This document shows, piece by piece, positions 1 to 9,806 of a DNA stretch of 64,000 nucleotides. Source of the DNA: Lysobacter sp. FW306-1B-D06B (GTDB taxonomy: Bacteria; Pseudomonadota; Gammaproteobacteria; Xanthomonadales; Xanthomonadaceae); assembly GCF_038446665.1 (NCBI RefSeq), contig NZ_CP151802.1:1364001-1428000 (forward strand), given 5' to 3'. Under the pieces are notes generated by a model, which saw nothing but the letters and a program-made list of their open reading frames with translations, was not told the DNA's origin and ran no database searches. The translations under genes were made by a program, and so were the position numbers. The first letter of the stretch is position 1, and the number at the start of each line of letters is the position of its first letter.

Positions 1-129
1 CGCGACGCCAGCATCGCTTACTTCCAGGCCTTCTCGCAGCGCCCGCTGCCGGCCGGCTACGCGCCGCCCGCGCATTCGCTGGAGTACTACGAGTCGCTCG
101 AATTTCCGTTCGCCCCGGGGAATGGCTGA
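1..129 (+). CDS. Alpha-glucuronidase GH67, C-terminal end (partial)
   Basis: Only the last 42 codons of this gene are in the window; the frame is open from base 1 to the TGA at 127-129. The tail has a WRD-like start (RDASIAYFQ) followed by PLPAGY, PPAHSLEYY. This resembles the C-terminus of GH67 alpha-glucuronidases, which remove 4-O-methylglucuronate from the non-reducing end of xylo-oligosaccharides. The next gene starts 3 bases downstream, so the two are almost certainly co-transcribed. The xylan and glucuronate genes around it support the call, but the fragment is short and the family assignment is by inference. Confidence 0.6.
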   Translation, partial: RDASIAYFQAFSQRPLPAGYAPPAHSLEYYESLEFPFAPGNG

Positions 130-132
130 ACC

Positions 133-2139
133 ATGCAGATGCACACCAAGCTCAAAGGACGCCTGACGCGCGCGCTGTGCGGCGTGGCGATGACCGCCGC
201 TGCATTCGTCGCCAGCGCAGCCGACAGCGCGCCGCTGCTGCACACGATGTTCCAGGATCACGCCGTGTTGCAGCGCGGCCAGCCGATCCGCGTCTTCGGC
301 CGCGCCGCACCGGGCGAGCAGGTGCGCGTCGTCTTCGCGGGCAATCGCGCCGTCGGCCGCGCCGATGCCGATGGCCGATGGAGCGCCGCGTTGCCGGCGA
401 TGAAAGCCGGCGGCCCCTACACCCTCACGGCCAGTGCGGGCGGCGCGACGCAGACCGTCGCCGATGTGCTCGTCGGTGATGTCTGGCTGTGCTCGGGCCA
501 GTCGAACATGGAGTTGCAGGTGTGGCGCACGCTGGATGCACGCGCGGAAATCGCCGGCGCATCCAGCGATCGCATCCGCCTGCTCACCGTGCCGCAGAAC
601 GGCGCGGTCACCCCGCAGGACACCTTCGCCACGCCGGTGAAGTGGACCGCCACCAACTCCGACACGATCCGCGACTTCTCCGCCGCTTGTTACTACTTCG
701 CGCGCGAGTTGCAGAAGACCGTCGATGTGCCGATGGGCCTGATCAACGCGGCCTGGGGCGGATCGCGCATCCAGGCGTGGACCAGCGGGGATGCGCTGCG
801 CAAGACCGGCTACTACAACGACGAGCTCGACGTGCTCGCGCAGTACGCCACCGATGAGGGCGGCGCGATCGGTCGCTGGGGCGACGTGTGGACGCGCTGG
901 TGGAACGCGCGCGTCGGAGCGAAGCCCGGCGACGAGCCGTGGAGCGCGACCTACGCACCGGGCAAGGACTGGCGCACCGCGCCGCGCGAGCTGGGCGCGT
1001 GGGAGAAGTGGGGCGTGCCGGAGCTGGCCGCATTCGACGGCATGGTCTGGTACCGCACCACGGTCAAGCTCACCGCGGCGCAGGCGAAGCAGGAGGCGGT
1101 GCTCGCACTCGCGCCTGCCGATGAAGTGGACATGACGTGGGTGAACGGCGTTGCCGTCGGCAGCACTTACGGCGCCGGCAGCGGCCGCGAGTATGCGCTG
1201 CCGCCGGGCCTGCTTAAAGAAGGCGAGAACACCGTCGTCGTCAACGTGCTCGACACCTACCGCGACGGCGGGCTGTCCGGCCCGGCGTCGGCGAACCTGG
1301 TGCGCTTCAAGGACGGCACCACCGCACCGCTCGCCAACGCGTGGAAGTACCGCAAGGTCGACGGCAGCGACACGCCGCCGCGCGCGCCATGGCAGACCGC
1401 CGCCGGCCTGTCCACGCTCTACAACGGCATGATCGCGCCGCTGGGCCCCTACAACCTGCGCGGCATGCTCTGGTACCAGGGCGAGTCCAACACCTTCGAG
1501 GCGCAGCGTTATCGCGACCTGCTGGGCGTGCTGCGCGAGGACTGGCGTTCGCGCTTCGGCGCGCAGACCCCGTTCCTGATCGTGCAGCTCGCCGGTTACG
1601 GCATGCCCAAGAGTGCGCCGGCCGAGAGCGGCTGGGCGCAGCTGCGCGAATCGCAGCGACACGTCGCCGACGCCGATGCGCATAGCGGCCTCGTCGTCGC
1701 CATCGACATCGGCGATCGCTACGACATCCATCCGTCGAACAAGCAGGAACTCGGCCGCCGCCTCGCGCGCGCGGCGCGTCACGTGGTGTACGGCGAGAAG
1801 CTGGCACCGTCAGGCCCGATTCCGCAGGCGGCACGTCGCGTGGACGACGGCGTCGTCGTCACCTTCGCCGACGTGGACGGTGCGCTGACCGCGTTCGGCG
1901 GCGACGGCGCGCTGGGTTTCGAGCTGTGCGGCGCGCAGCCCGACACCTGCCGTTTCGCCAGCGCCAGCGTGCGCGGCACCGCCGTCACGCTGCGCACGCC
2001 CGACGCGCACCAGGCCACGCGCGTGCGCTACTGCTGGGGCGACAACCCCGTATGCACGCTGTTCGACGGCGCCAACCTGCCGGCCGGACCTTTCGAAATC
2101 GCCATCCCCACCGCCTCCACCGACGATCACGCACGATGA
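133..2139 (+). CDS. SGNH acetylesterase, sialate O-acetylesterase family (acetyl-xylan esterase candidate)
   Basis: A 668-residue exported protein. A signal peptide ends near residue 30 (VASAADSAP). The SGNH block I motif GQSNMEL places the nucleophilic serine near residue 123, [10 protein letters not shown] lies near 445-453, and the DxxH pair in YDIHP near 530 supplies the Asp-His. Between about residues 300 and 400 there is an inserted beta-rich segment ([19 protein letters not shown]) like the jelly-roll inserted into the SGNH domain of related Xanthomonas acetylesterases. Its place between a GH67 end and a mannonate dehydratase suggests it removes acetyl groups from xylan or xylo-oligosaccharides. 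Its stop overlaps the next start as ATGA, indicating translational coupling. The database name sialate esterase probably does not reflect its substrate here. Confidence 0.85.
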   Translation: MQMHTKLKGRLTRALCGVAMTAAAFVASAADSAPLLHTMFQDHAVLQRGQPIRVFGRAAPGEQVRVVFAGNRAVGRADADGRWSAALPAMKAGGPYTLTASAGGATQTVADVLVGDVWLCSGQSNMELQVWRTLDARAEIAGASSDRIRLLTVPQNGAVTPQDTFATPVKWTATNSDTIRDFSAACYYFARELQKTVDVPMGLINAAWGGSRIQAWTSGDALRKTGYYNDELDVLAQYATDEGGAIGRWGDVWTRWWNARVGAKPGDEPWSATYAPGKDWRTAPRELGAWEKWGVPELAAFDGMVWYRTTVKLTAAQAKQEAVLALAPADEVDMTWVNGVAVGSTYGAGSGREYALPPGLLKEGENTVVVNVLDTYRDGGLSGPASANLVRFKDGTTAPLANAWKYRKVDGSDTPPRAPWQTAAGLSTLYNGMIAPLGPYNLRGMLWYQGESNTFEAQRYRDLLGVLREDWRSRFGAQTPFLIVQLAGYGMPKSAPAESGWAQLRESQRHVADADAHSGLVVAIDIGDRYDIHPSNKQELGRRLARAARHVVYGEKLAPSGPIPQAARRVDDGVVVTFADVDGALTAFGGDGALGFELCGAQPDTCRFASASVRGTAVTLRTPDAHQATRVRYCWGDNPVCTLFDGANLPAGPFEIAIPTASTDDHAR

Positions 2140-3389
2140 ATACCGCCACCACCGAAAACCGCCACGGCTCCGCACGCGATCGCGAGATCGTCGACGCAAA
2201 GGTCATCGTCACCTGCCCGGGCCGCAACTTCGTCACGCTGAAGATCACCACGCGTTCTGGCATCACCGGCCTGGGCGATGCCACGCTCAACGGCCGCGAA
2301 CTCGCCGTCGCCTCGTATTTGCAGGACCACCTCGTGCCGAACCTGATCGGCCGCGATGCGGGCCGCATCGAGGACATCTGGCAGTTCTTCCATCGCGGCG
2401 CGTACTGGCGCCGCGGCCCGGTGACGATGACCGCGATCGCGGCCGTCGACGTCGCGCTGTGGGACATCCTGGGCAAGATGTCGGGACTGCCGCTGTACCA
2501 GCTGCTCGGCGGCCGCTCGCGCGAAGGCGCGCTGGTGTACGGTCACGCCAACGGTCGCGACATCGAAGAGGCCAGCGACGAAGTCGGCAAGTACATAGAG
2601 AAGGGCTTCCTCGCCGTGCGCGCGCAGTGCGGCGTGCCGGGCGTGAAGAAGGCCTACGGCATCTCCACCGGCGGCAAGCCGTATGAGCCGGCCGAAAGCG
2701 AGCTGCCGGCCGAAACCGTGTGGAACACGCCAAAGTACCTCAACGTCGCGCCGAAGCTGTTCGAACGCCTGCGCGCCGACCACGGTGACGACGTCGAGCT
2801 GCTGCACGACGTGCACCACCGCCTCACGCCGATCGAAGCCGCACGCCTTGCACGCGATCTGGAACCCTTCCGCCTGTTCTGGCTGGAAGACGCCACGCCG
2901 GCCGAAAACCAGAAGGGCTTCGAACTGATCCGCAAGCACTCGGTCACGCCGCTGGCGGTGGGCGAGGTGTTCAATTCGATCTGGGACTGCAAGCACCTGA
3001 TCGAGAACCAGCTCATCGACTACATCCGCACGACCATCGTGCACGGCGGCGGCATCACGCACGTGCGCCGCATCGCCGACTTCGCCGCGCTGCACGCGGT
3101 GCGCACCGGCTTCCACGGCGCCACCGACCTGTCGCCGGTGTGCATGGGCGCGGCGCTGCACTTCGATACGTGGGTACCGAACTTCGGCATCCAGGAATGG
3201 ATGTTCCACTCGCAGGAGACCAACGATGTCTTTCCGCACGATTACACGTTCCGCGATGGCCGCCTGCATGTCGGCGATACGCCGGGTCATGGCGTGGACA
3301 TCGACGAGAAGCTCGCCGCGAAGTATCCATACGCGCCCAAGCAGCTGCCGATCGCGCGGCTGGAAGACGGCGCGATGTGGGATTGGTGA
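2136..3389 (+). CDS. manD: D-mannonate dehydratase, ManD/RspA enolase-superfamily type
   Basis: The protein has 417 residues from the ATG that overlaps the previous stop; the frame is open further upstream but that part is shadow sequence. It has the ManD hallmarks: GDATLNGRE near the N-terminus, DVHHR (about residues 225-229), [16 protein letters not shown] (about 274), [10 protein letters not shown] and HGATDLSPV, which carry the metal ligands and catalytic residues of mannonate-specific members. The C-terminus ends in MWDW, as in authentic ManD proteins. It dehydrates D-mannonate to 2-keto-3-deoxygluconate, the step after fructuronate reductase (8251-9708), and so takes the place of UxuA. 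Other RspA-like proteins of this group are nearly inactive, so activity is inferred from context and motifs. Confidence 0.85.
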   Translation: MNTATTENRHGSARDREIVDAKVIVTCPGRNFVTLKITTRSGITGLGDATLNGRELAVASYLQDHLVPNLIGRDAGRIEDIWQFFHRGAYWRRGPVTMTAIAAVDVALWDILGKMSGLPLYQLLGGRSREGALVYGHANGRDIEEASDEVGKYIEKGFLAVRAQCGVPGVKKAYGISTGGKPYEPAESELPAETVWNTPKYLNVAPKLFERLRADHGDDVELLHDVHHRLTPIEAARLARDLEPFRLFWLEDATPAENQKGFELIRKHSVTPLAVGEVFNSIWDCKHLIENQLIDYIRTTIVHGGGITHVRRIADFAALHAVRTGFHGATDLSPVCMGAALHFDTWVPNFGIQEWMFHSQETNDVFPHDYTFRDGRLHVGDTPGHGVDIDEKLAAKYPYAPKQLPIARLEDGAMWDW

Positions 3390-3393
3390 TGCG

Positions 3394-5211
3394 ATGATGC
3401 GACCAGGACGCGGTCTTCTCCAGCAGCTGTCATCCCCGCGCAGGCGGGGATCCAACGCTGACGGCATCACGCATTCCGTCAGCCGGAATCGGAGCGGACA
3501 GTTGGGTTCCCGCCTTCGCGGGAACGACAGCAGGAAGGCGGCGCGCGCGTCGGCATGGATCGCGGCGCTGCTGCTCGGCGCCGTGGGCATGACATCGGCC
3601 CACGCCGCCGAACCCGTCCTCTTCGACTGGTTCGAGTACAAGGGCCACGACGCGACGCTCGAGCAACCGCTGAAACCGGGTCAGTACCGCAACCCGATCC
3701 TCACCGGCTTCTATCCCGATCCCAGCATCACGCGCGCGGGCGATCGCTACTACCTGGTCAACTCGACGTTCACCTACTACCCCGGCATTCCGGTGTTCGA
3801 AAGCCGGGATCTGGTGCACTGGACGCAGGTCGGCAACGTCATCGACCGGCCGTCGCAGCTCGACTTCGATGGTCTGGGCATGTCGCGCGGCGTGTTCGCA
3901 CCGACCATCGAGTACCACGACGGCACGTTCTACGTGTTGAACACGTCGGTGGACGCGGGCGGCAACTTCATCGCCACCGCGAAGAACCCCGCTGGCCCGT
4001 GGTCGGACCCGATCTGGCTGAAGAGCATCGACGGCATCGACCCGGCGCTGTTCTTCGATGACGGCAAGATCTACCTGATCAACAACGACGCGCCCGAAGG
4101 CAAGCCGCTGTACGAAGGCCACCGCGCGATCTGGATGACGGAACTGGCGCCCGACACGCTCCAACCCATCGGCCCGCGCAAGGTGCTCATCAACGGCGGC
4201 ATGGACCTGTCGGAAAAGCCGATCTGGATCGAAGGCCCGCACCTGCACAAACGCGACGGCTGGTACTACCTCGTCTGCGCCGAGGACGGCACCGGGCCGC
4301 AGCATTCGCAGGTGGTCGCGCGCAGCCGCTCGATCTGGGGGCCGTACACGCCGTACGAACACAACCCGATCCTCACGCAGCGCGATCTTCCCGACGACCG
4401 TCCGGATCCAATCACCAACGCAGGCCATGCCGACATCGTCGAAGCCACCGATGGCACCTGGTGGGCCGTGTTCCTCGGCAGCCGCAATTACGGCGTCACG
4501 CACTACAACACCGGCCGCGAAACCTACCTGCTGCCGGTGACGTGGAAGGACGGCTGGCCGACGATTCTGGCGCACGGCACGCGCATTCCGCAGGTCGTCG
4601 ACGGTCCCTCGTTCATGCAGCGCGACGCCACGCAGGCGCCGCTGAGCGGCAACTTCACCTGGCGCGATGAGTTCGACAAACCCACGCTCGACACCGCATG
4701 GCTGTTCGCACGCGTGCCGAAGCAGGCATGGGCGGATCTGCGCTCGCACGCCGGGAAACTGTCGATCCAGCCGCTGGCCGAGGGCCTGGATACGTTGCGC
4801 AATCCTTCGTTCCTCGCGCGTCGACAGCAGCACCTCGCGTTCGAGGCGAGCACCGCGCTGGCGATTCCAGCGGCCGGCGGCACCGAGGCCGGAATGGCCG
4901 CCTTCCAGAACGAGAAGCACTGGTTCGCGTACACGGTCCAGCGCACGCGTGACGGCGTGCAACTGACGCTGCGCAAGCGACAGGGCGAGGCGACGACGAC
5001 GCTGGCGACGACGACGCTGCCGGCGAAGGCGAAGAACATCACGCTGAAGGTCCAGGGCGACGGCGGCCAGTACGCCTTCGCCTACGACATCGGCAGCGGT
5101 TGGCAGTGGTCGAAGCAGGACGTGGACGGCACGGTGCTGAGCACCGATGTCGCGGGTGGCTTCATCGGAGCGACGGTGGGGCCGTATGCACGTATCACGC
5201 AGGAACAGTGA
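3394..5211 (+). CDS. GH43 beta-xylosidase with C-terminal beta-sandwich domain
   Basis: A 605-residue predicted exported enzyme. The five-bladed GH43 domain covers roughly residues 95-410, with the catalytic base Asp in YPDPS (about 107), the pKa-setting Asp in DGIDPALFF (about 212) and the acid Glu in WIEGPHLH (about 278). The remainder, after about residue 425, resembles the concanavalin-like C-terminal domain of beta-xylosidases. It would release xylose from xylo-oligosaccharides. The start is uncertain: ATG at 3394 or 3397 is the only ATG upstream of the hydrophobic signal core (WIAALLLGAVG). Between them the frame runs straight through an inverted-repeat element (3430-3530), giving an unusual arginine-rich leader of about 50 residues. 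A TTG at 3502 is the only other in-frame candidate seen. Confidence 0.85.
   Translation: MMRPGRGLLQQLSSPRRRGSNADGITHSVSRNRSGQLGSRLRGNDSRKAARASAWIAALLLGAVGMTSAHAAEPVLFDWFEYKGHDATLEQPLKPGQYRNPILTGFYPDPSITRAGDRYYLVNSTFTYYPGIPVFESRDLVHWTQVGNVIDRPSQLDFDGLGMSRGVFAPTIEYHDGTFYVLNTSVDAGGNFIATAKNPAGPWSDPIWLKSIDGIDPALFFDDGKIYLINNDAPEGKPLYEGHRAIWMTELAPDTLQPIGPRKVLINGGMDLSEKPIWIEGPHLHKRDGWYYLVCAEDGTGPQHSQVVARSRSIWGPYTPYEHNPILTQRDLPDDRPDPITNAGHADIVEATDGTWWAVFLGSRNYGVTHYNTGRETYLLPVTWKDGWPTILAHGTRIPQVVDGPSFMQRDATQAPLSGNFTWRDEFDKPTLDTAWLFARVPKQAWADLRSHAGKLSIQPLAEGLDTLRNPSFLARRQQHLAFEASTALAIPAAGGTEAGMAAFQNEKHWFAYTVQRTRDGVQLTLRKRQGEATTTLATTTLPAKAKNITLKVQGDGGQYAFAYDIGSGWQWSKQDVDGTVLSTDVAGGFIGATVGPYARITQEQ
3430..3530. 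repeat. Paired TTCCCGC inverted repeat inside the GH43 frame
   Basis: Two hairpin arms, TCATCCCCGCG-CAGG-CGGGGATCC at the left and GGTTCCCGCCTTCGCGGGAACGAC at the right, separated by about 50 bases. The coding frame of the GH43 gene runs through it, giving peptides such as SPRRRGSN and GSRLRGND, which are the usual spurious translations of this repeat family. Confidence 0.85.
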
Positions 5212-5223
5212 GGAGTGATCGCA

Positions 5224-8043
5224 ATGGAGTTCGCGAACGTTACGTTTGGATCGGCAGCCCGACTCCGTCGTTCCCGCGAAAGCGGGAACCCAGCGCCTTC
5301 CGGCTCGCACGGTGCTTCCACGACGCTGGATCCCCGCTTTCGCGGGGATGACGGTGAGGGCAGGGCGCGCGCAATATCGCGCAAGCGCGGGCTGCTCACG
5401 ACGGCACTGCTGGTGCTGTGCGTGCAGACCTTCTGCGCGCACGCGGCCGACCCCGCCAAGCGCCCCTGGCTCGACACCAGCCAAAGTTTCGAGCAACGCG
5501 CCGCCAGCCTCGTCTCGCAGATGACGCTGGAAGAGAAGGCTGCGCAGATGCAGAACGCCGCACCGGCCATCGAGCGCCTGGGCGTGCCCGCCTACGACTG
5601 GTGGAACGAAGCGCTGCACGGCGTCGCACGCGCGGGCGGTGCCACGGTATTCCCGCAGGCCATCGGCATGGCGGCGACGTTCGACGTGCCGCTGATGGCG
5701 AAGACCGCCGATGTCATCAGCGACGAAGCGCGCGCCAAGCACCACGAGTTCGCCCGCCACGATCAGCGCGGCCGCTACCAAGGCCTCACGTTCTGGTCGC
5801 CGAACATCAACATCTTCCGCGACCCGCGCTGGGGCCGCGGGCAGGAAACCTACGGCGAAGACCCGTACCTGACGTCGCGCATGGGCGTGGCCTTCGTGAA
5901 GGGGTTGCAGGGCGATGATCCGAAGTACCGCAAGCTCGACGCCACCGCCAAGCACTTCGCCGTGCACAGCGGCCCGGAGGCCGACCGCCACACCTTCGAC
6001 GCCAAGCCCACGCAGCGCGACCTGCGCGAGACCTACCTGCCCGCGTTCGAAGCACTGGTGAAGGAGGGCGATGTCGATGCGGTGATGGGCGCCTACAACC
6101 GCGTGTACGGCGAATCGGCCAGTGCCAGCAAGTTCCTGCTGCGCGACGTGCTGCGCGAGGAATGGGGCTTCAAGGGCTACGTCGTGTCCGACTGCTGGGC
6201 GATCGTGGACATCTGGAAGCACCACAAGATCGTCGCCACGCCGGAGGAAGCCGCCGCACTCGCGGTGAATAACGGCACGCAGCTGGATTGCGGCGACACG
6301 TACATGCCCTCGCTGCCGGTCGCGGTGCGCAAGGGCCTGATCCCGGAAGCGGAGATCGATGCCGCGCTCACGCAGCTGTTCACCGCGCGCATGCGCCTGG
6401 GCATGTTCGATCCGCCGTCGCAGGTGCGCTGGGCGGGCATTCCGTACTCGGTGAACCAGTCGCCGGCGCACGATGCGCTCTCGCGCAAGGTCGCGCAGGA
6501 GTCGATCGTCCTGCTGAAGAACGACGGCATCCTTCCGCTGTCGCGCGACATCAGGCGCATCGCCGTCGTCGGCCCCACCGCCGACGACACGATGGCGCTG
6601 CTGGGCAATTACTACGGCACGCCGGCCGCGCCGGTGACGATCCTGCAAGGCATCCGCGAGGCGGCGCCGAATGCGCAGGTGGTGCACGCGCGCGGCGTCG
6701 ACCTGGTGGAAGGCCGCGACGATCCCGCCGCGACGCCGCTGATCGAACCGCAGCACCTGCGCCCGTCGGCGGGTTCGACCGAACGCGGCCTGCGCGGCGA
6801 GTACTTCCGCAACCGCGATCTCACCGGCAAGCCGGTGCTGGTGCGCGTGGATTCGCAGATCGGTTACCGCTGGGACCGCGGTTCGCCCACCGACAACCTG
6901 ATGGCGCGCGGCGAAGCGCAGGGCGGGCAGGACGTGCCGGCGGACGACTTCAGCATCCGCTGGAGCGGCCAGCTGCTGCCGCCGGTGAGCGGCAGCTACA
7001 CGATCGAAGCGTCCGGCAACGACGGCTTCCGCCTGTACCTGGACGGCAAGCGGATCATCGACCACTGGGAGAACACCGACCGCCTGCACGCCGAACACGC
7101 GACGGTCGAACTGCAGGGCGGTCGCGCCTACGACATCCGCCTGGAGTATTACGAGCGCGAACGCGACGCCGGCGTGCGCCTGGCGTGGCGCATGCCCGGC
7201 GCGAAGCCGCCGTTCGAGGAAGCCGTGCAGGCCGCGCGCGATTCCGACGTGGTGATCTTCGTCGGCGGCCTCACCGGCGACGTCGAAGGCGAAGAGATGA
7301 CGGTGAACTACCCCGGCTTCGCCGGCGGCGACCGCACCGACATCCGCCTGCCCGAAACGCAGCGCAAGCTGCTTGAAGCGCTGCACGCCACGGGCAAGCC
7401 GGTGGTGCTGGTGCTGACCACGGGTTCGGCGATCGCGGTGGACTGGGCCAAGCAGAACCTGCCGGCGATTGTGGTGGCCTGGTATCCGGGACAGCGCGGC
7501 GGCAACGCCGTGGCCGATGTGCTGTTCGGCGATGCCAACCCCGCCGGGCGCCTGCCGGTGACGTTCTACAAGGGCGACGAGAAGCTGCCCGCGTTCGACG
7601 ACTACGCGATGCGCGGCCGCACGTACCGCTATTTCGAGGGCGAGCCGCTGTATCCGTTCGGGCATGGCCTGTCGTACACGACGTTCGCCTACGACGGCCT
7701 GCGCCTGGATCGCGCACGCGCGGATGCGACGCAGCCGGTGAAGGTGTCATTCAACGTGAAGAACACCGGCACGCGCGCGGGCGACGAGGTGGTGCAGCTG
7801 TACCTGCATCCGCTCAAGCCGCAGCGCGAGCGCGCGGGCAAGGAGCTGCGCGGCTTCCAGCGCGTGCATCTGCAACCGGGCGAATCGCGCGAGGTGAGCT
7901 TCACGATCACGCCGGCCCATGACCTGCGCACCTGGGACGAAGCGCGCAAGGCGTACGCCGTCGATCCGGGGGCGTATGAGGTGCAGGTGGGCGCTTCCAG
8001 CGCGGATATCCGTGCGAGGAAGACGTTGACGGTAACGAAGTAA
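5224..8043 (+). CDS. GH3 beta-xylosidase/beta-glucosidase with PA14 insertion
   Basis: A 939-residue predicted exported enzyme. The N-terminal GH3 barrel has GRGQETYGEDPYL, KHFAVHSGPE and the nucleophile Asp in VVSDCWAI (about 322). A PA14 domain (about residues 522-658, RGEYFRNRDL to VRLAWRMPG) splits the second GH3 domain, and a fibronectin-III-like domain closes the protein. The SDC form of the nucleophile motif is common in xylosidase-type GH3 proteins. The start at ATG 5224 has AGGAG 8 bases upstream (5211-5215); a GTG at 5215 is possible but less well placed. As in the preceding GH43, the frame runs through an inverted repeat (5266-5353) before the signal peptide core (LLTTALLVLCVQTFCAHA), so the export signal has an unusually long leader. 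Confidence 0.88.
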   Translation: MEFANVTFGSAARLRRSRESGNPAPSGSHGASTTLDPRFRGDDGEGRARAISRKRGLLTTALLVLCVQTFCAHAADPAKRPWLDTSQSFEQRAASLVSQMTLEEKAAQMQNAAPAIERLGVPAYDWWNEALHGVARAGGATVFPQAIGMAATFDVPLMAKTADVISDEARAKHHEFARHDQRGRYQGLTFWSPNINIFRDPRWGRGQETYGEDPYLTSRMGVAFVKGLQGDDPKYRKLDATAKHFAVHSGPEADRHTFDAKPTQRDLRETYLPAFEALVKEGDVDAVMGAYNRVYGESASASKFLLRDVLREEWGFKGYVVSDCWAIVDIWKHHKIVATPEEAAALAVNNGTQLDCGDTYMPSLPVAVRKGLIPEAEIDAALTQLFTARMRLGMFDPPSQVRWAGIPYSVNQSPAHDALSRKVAQESIVLLKNDGILPLSRDIRRIAVVGPTADDTMALLGNYYGTPAAPVTILQGIREAAPNAQVVHARGVDLVEGRDDPAATPLIEPQHLRPSAGSTERGLRGEYFRNRDLTGKPVLVRVDSQIGYRWDRGSPTDNLMARGEAQGGQDVPADDFSIRWSGQLLPPVSGSYTIEASGNDGFRLYLDGKRIIDHWENTDRLHAEHATVELQGGRAYDIRLEYYERERDAGVRLAWRMPGAKPPFEEAVQAARDSDVVIFVGGLTGDVEGEEMTVNYPGFAGGDRTDIRLPETQRKLLEALHATGKPVVLVLTTGSAIAVDWAKQNLPAIVVAWYPGQRGGNAVADVLFGDANPAGRLPVTFYKGDEKLPAFDDYAMRGRTYRYFEGEPLYPFGHGLSYTTFAYDGLRLDRARADATQPVKVSFNVKNTGTRAGDEVVQLYLHPLKPQRERAGKELRGFQRVHLQPGESREVSFTITPAHDLRTWDEARKAYAVDPGAYEVQVGASSADIRARKTLTVTK
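5266..5353. repeat. Paired TTCCCGC inverted repeat inside the GH3 frame
   Basis: CGTTCCCGCGAAAGCGGGAACCC and its partner GGATCCCCGCTTTCGCGGGGATGACG face each other around about 38 bases. It lies between the ribosome site/ATG and the signal-peptide core of the GH3 gene, in frame. Confidence 0.88.
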
Positions 8044-8083
8044 GACCTGCGCGGGCGGGGCTCTCGGGCCCCGTCTGACAGTC

Positions 8084-8163
8084 CGTCATCCCCGCGAAAG
8101 CGGGGATCCAGCGCCTTGGCGGTCGAGGGAGGTCACTGGATTCCCGCTTTCGCGGGAATGACG
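8084..8163. repeat. Paired TTCCCGC inverted repeat before uxuB
   Basis: CGTCATCCCCGCGAAAGCGGGGATCCA and TGGATTCCCGCTTTCGCGGGAATGAC flank about 30 bases. It lies 87 bases upstream of the fructuronate reductase ATG. Confidence 0.9.
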
Positions 8164-8172
8164 ACAGAAAAG

Positions 8173-8206
8173 AACAGCAGCAACAGCAACAGCAACAGCA
8201 ACACCA
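8173..8206 (+). repeat. CAACAG hexanucleotide microsatellite
   Basis: AACAGCAG followed by repeated CAACAG/AGCAAC units, about five copies with slight variation, between the inverted repeat and the uxuB start. Confidence 0.75.
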
Positions 8207-8250
8207 CCAACGCACCCGAACCACCCGAAACGACGAAGACCGAATTCCCG

Positions 8251-9708
8251 ATGCAACGCCTCAGCAACACCACTCTCGAGCACCTTCCGCACGCCATCCA
8301 GCGTCCCGCCTACGACCGCGCCGCCGCCACCATCGGCATCGTCCACCTCGGCGTCGGCGCATTCCATCGCGCGCACCAGGCGGTGTACGTGGACGACATG
8401 CTCGCGCACGACCCGCACTGGGCCATCTGCGGTGTCTCGCTCAACAGCCGCGACGTGCGCGACGCGCTGGCGCCGCAGGACGGCCTGTACACGCTCGCGC
8501 TGCTGGGCGAACAGCCGCGCCTGCGCGTGATCGGCGCGCTGCGCGAAGTGCTGGCCGCACGCGAGCAGGGGGCGCTCGTGCTCGATCGACTCGCCGACCC
8601 CGGCGTGCGCCTGGTGACGCTGACGATCACCGAGAAGGGTTACTGCCTCTCGGGCAACGAACTCGACTTCGGCCACCCGGACATCGCGCACGACCTGATC
8701 TACCCCGACACGCCGGTCAGTGCGATCGGCTACCTCGTCGAAGGCCTGCGTCGTCGCAAGGCGCAGCGACTGCCGCCGTACACCGTGCTCAGCTGCGACA
8801 ACCTGCCCGACAACGGCGGCAAGCTGCGTCGCGCGGTGGTGGCCTTCGCGCAGCGACTGGACCGCGACCTCGCATGCTGGATCGCGGAGAACGGCGCTTT
8901 CCCGCGTTCGATGGTGGACAGCATCACGCCGGCCACTGACGAGCCGGTGCGCGCGCGCGTCGCGGCGGAACTGGGCTGCACCGATGCCTGGCCCGTGCAG
9001 CGCGAGGCCTACACGCAGTGGGTGGTCGAGGACGCGTTCTGCAACGGCCGCCCGCCGCTGGAGCGCGCGGGCGTGACGATGAGCAACGAGATCGCCGGCT
9101 ACGACAAGGCCAAGCTGCGGCTGCTCAACGCACCGCATTCGGCGCTGGCGTACCTGGGTTCGCTGATGGGCATCGAGACCGTCGCGCAGGCGATGGCCAC
9201 GCCGGTGCTGGCCGGTTTCGTCGAGCGGCTGATGCGCGAGGCGATCGCACCGAACGTCGCCGCGCCGCGCGGCTTCGACGCGCAGCGTTATGCGGGCGAC
9301 ATTCTGGCGCGCTTCCGCAATCCGGCGATCCAGCACAAGTTGGCGCAGATCGCCTGGGACGGCTCACAGAAGATCCCGGTGCGGTTGCTGGGCACGATCG
9401 CCGACGCGCTGGAGGCGGGGCGTCCGATCGACCGCCTGTGCCTGCCGGTGGCGGGCTGGTTGCGCTTCGTGCGTCGCCAGGCGAACGCGGGCGTGGCGCT
9501 GGTGGATCCGATGAACGAGGCGCTGTCGGCGGTCGGCCTCGCCACCAACGGCGATGCGGTGCATGACGTTGCGGCGTTCCTGCAACTGGATGCGGTGTTC
9601 GCGTCGCTGTCGGAGGACGCGCGGTTCGTCGAGGGGTTGTGCGCGGCGTACGCGGCGCTCGGTGACGGTTCGCCCGACGCGGTCGCGAGGGCGCTGGCGG
9701 ACGCATAG
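8251..9708 (+). CDS. uxuB: D-mannonate oxidoreductase (fructuronate reductase), mannitol dehydrogenase family
   Basis: The protein has 485 residues from ATG 8251. The NAD-binding region begins with IGIVHLGVGAFHRAHQA (about residues 29-45), and TITEKGYCLS and DNLPDNGGKL are typical of polyol/fructuronate dehydrogenases. It reduces D-fructuronate to D-mannonate, between UxaC (15212-16633) and ManD (2136-3389). No signal peptide is present, as expected for a cytoplasmic enzyme. The frame is open back to 8116 through an inverted repeat and a CAACAG microsatellite, but conserved sequence starts at MQRLSN, so the later ATG was chosen. It is probably the last gene of this plus-strand block, since a hairpin with a T-run follows. 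Confidence 0.88.
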   Translation: MQRLSNTTLEHLPHAIQRPAYDRAAATIGIVHLGVGAFHRAHQAVYVDDMLAHDPHWAICGVSLNSRDVRDALAPQDGLYTLALLGEQPRLRVIGALREVLAAREQGALVLDRLADPGVRLVTLTITEKGYCLSGNELDFGHPDIAHDLIYPDTPVSAIGYLVEGLRRRKAQRLPPYTVLSCDNLPDNGGKLRRAVVAFAQRLDRDLACWIAENGAFPRSMVDSITPATDEPVRARVAAELGCTDAWPVQREAYTQWVVEDAFCNGRPPLERAGVTMSNEIAGYDKAKLRLLNAPHSALAYLGSLMGIETVAQAMATPVLAGFVERLMREAIAPNVAAPRGFDAQRYAGDILARFRNPAIQHKLAQIAWDGSQKIPVRLLGTIADALEAGRPIDRLCLPVAGWLRFVRRQANAGVALVDPMNEALSAVGLATNGDAVHDVAAFLQLDAVFASLSEDARFVEGLCAAYAALGDGSPDAVARALADA

Positions 9709-9727
9709 GGCACCAGCGCAGGTTTTG

Positions 9728-9770
9728 GGGCCGCGCGATCGCACTCCCTCCGGATCGCGTGGCCCGTTTT
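9728..9770 (+). terminator. Terminator after uxuB
   Basis: GGGCCGCGCGATC pairs with GATCGCGTGGCCC (one bulge or mismatch) around about 12 bases and is followed by GTTTTATTT. It lies 20 bases after the stop. Confidence 0.85.
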
Positions 9771-9806
9771 ATTTGGCGGTGGCAGTTCTGGGCGGCGGCG
9801 GTTTTG

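Noticed and set aside
3430..7665. A 1411-residue open frame on the minus strand.
   Set aside because: It runs antisense to the GH43 and GH3 genes, has the composition of an Arg/His/Ala-rich shadow of high-GC coding sequence and lacks a recognisable domain.
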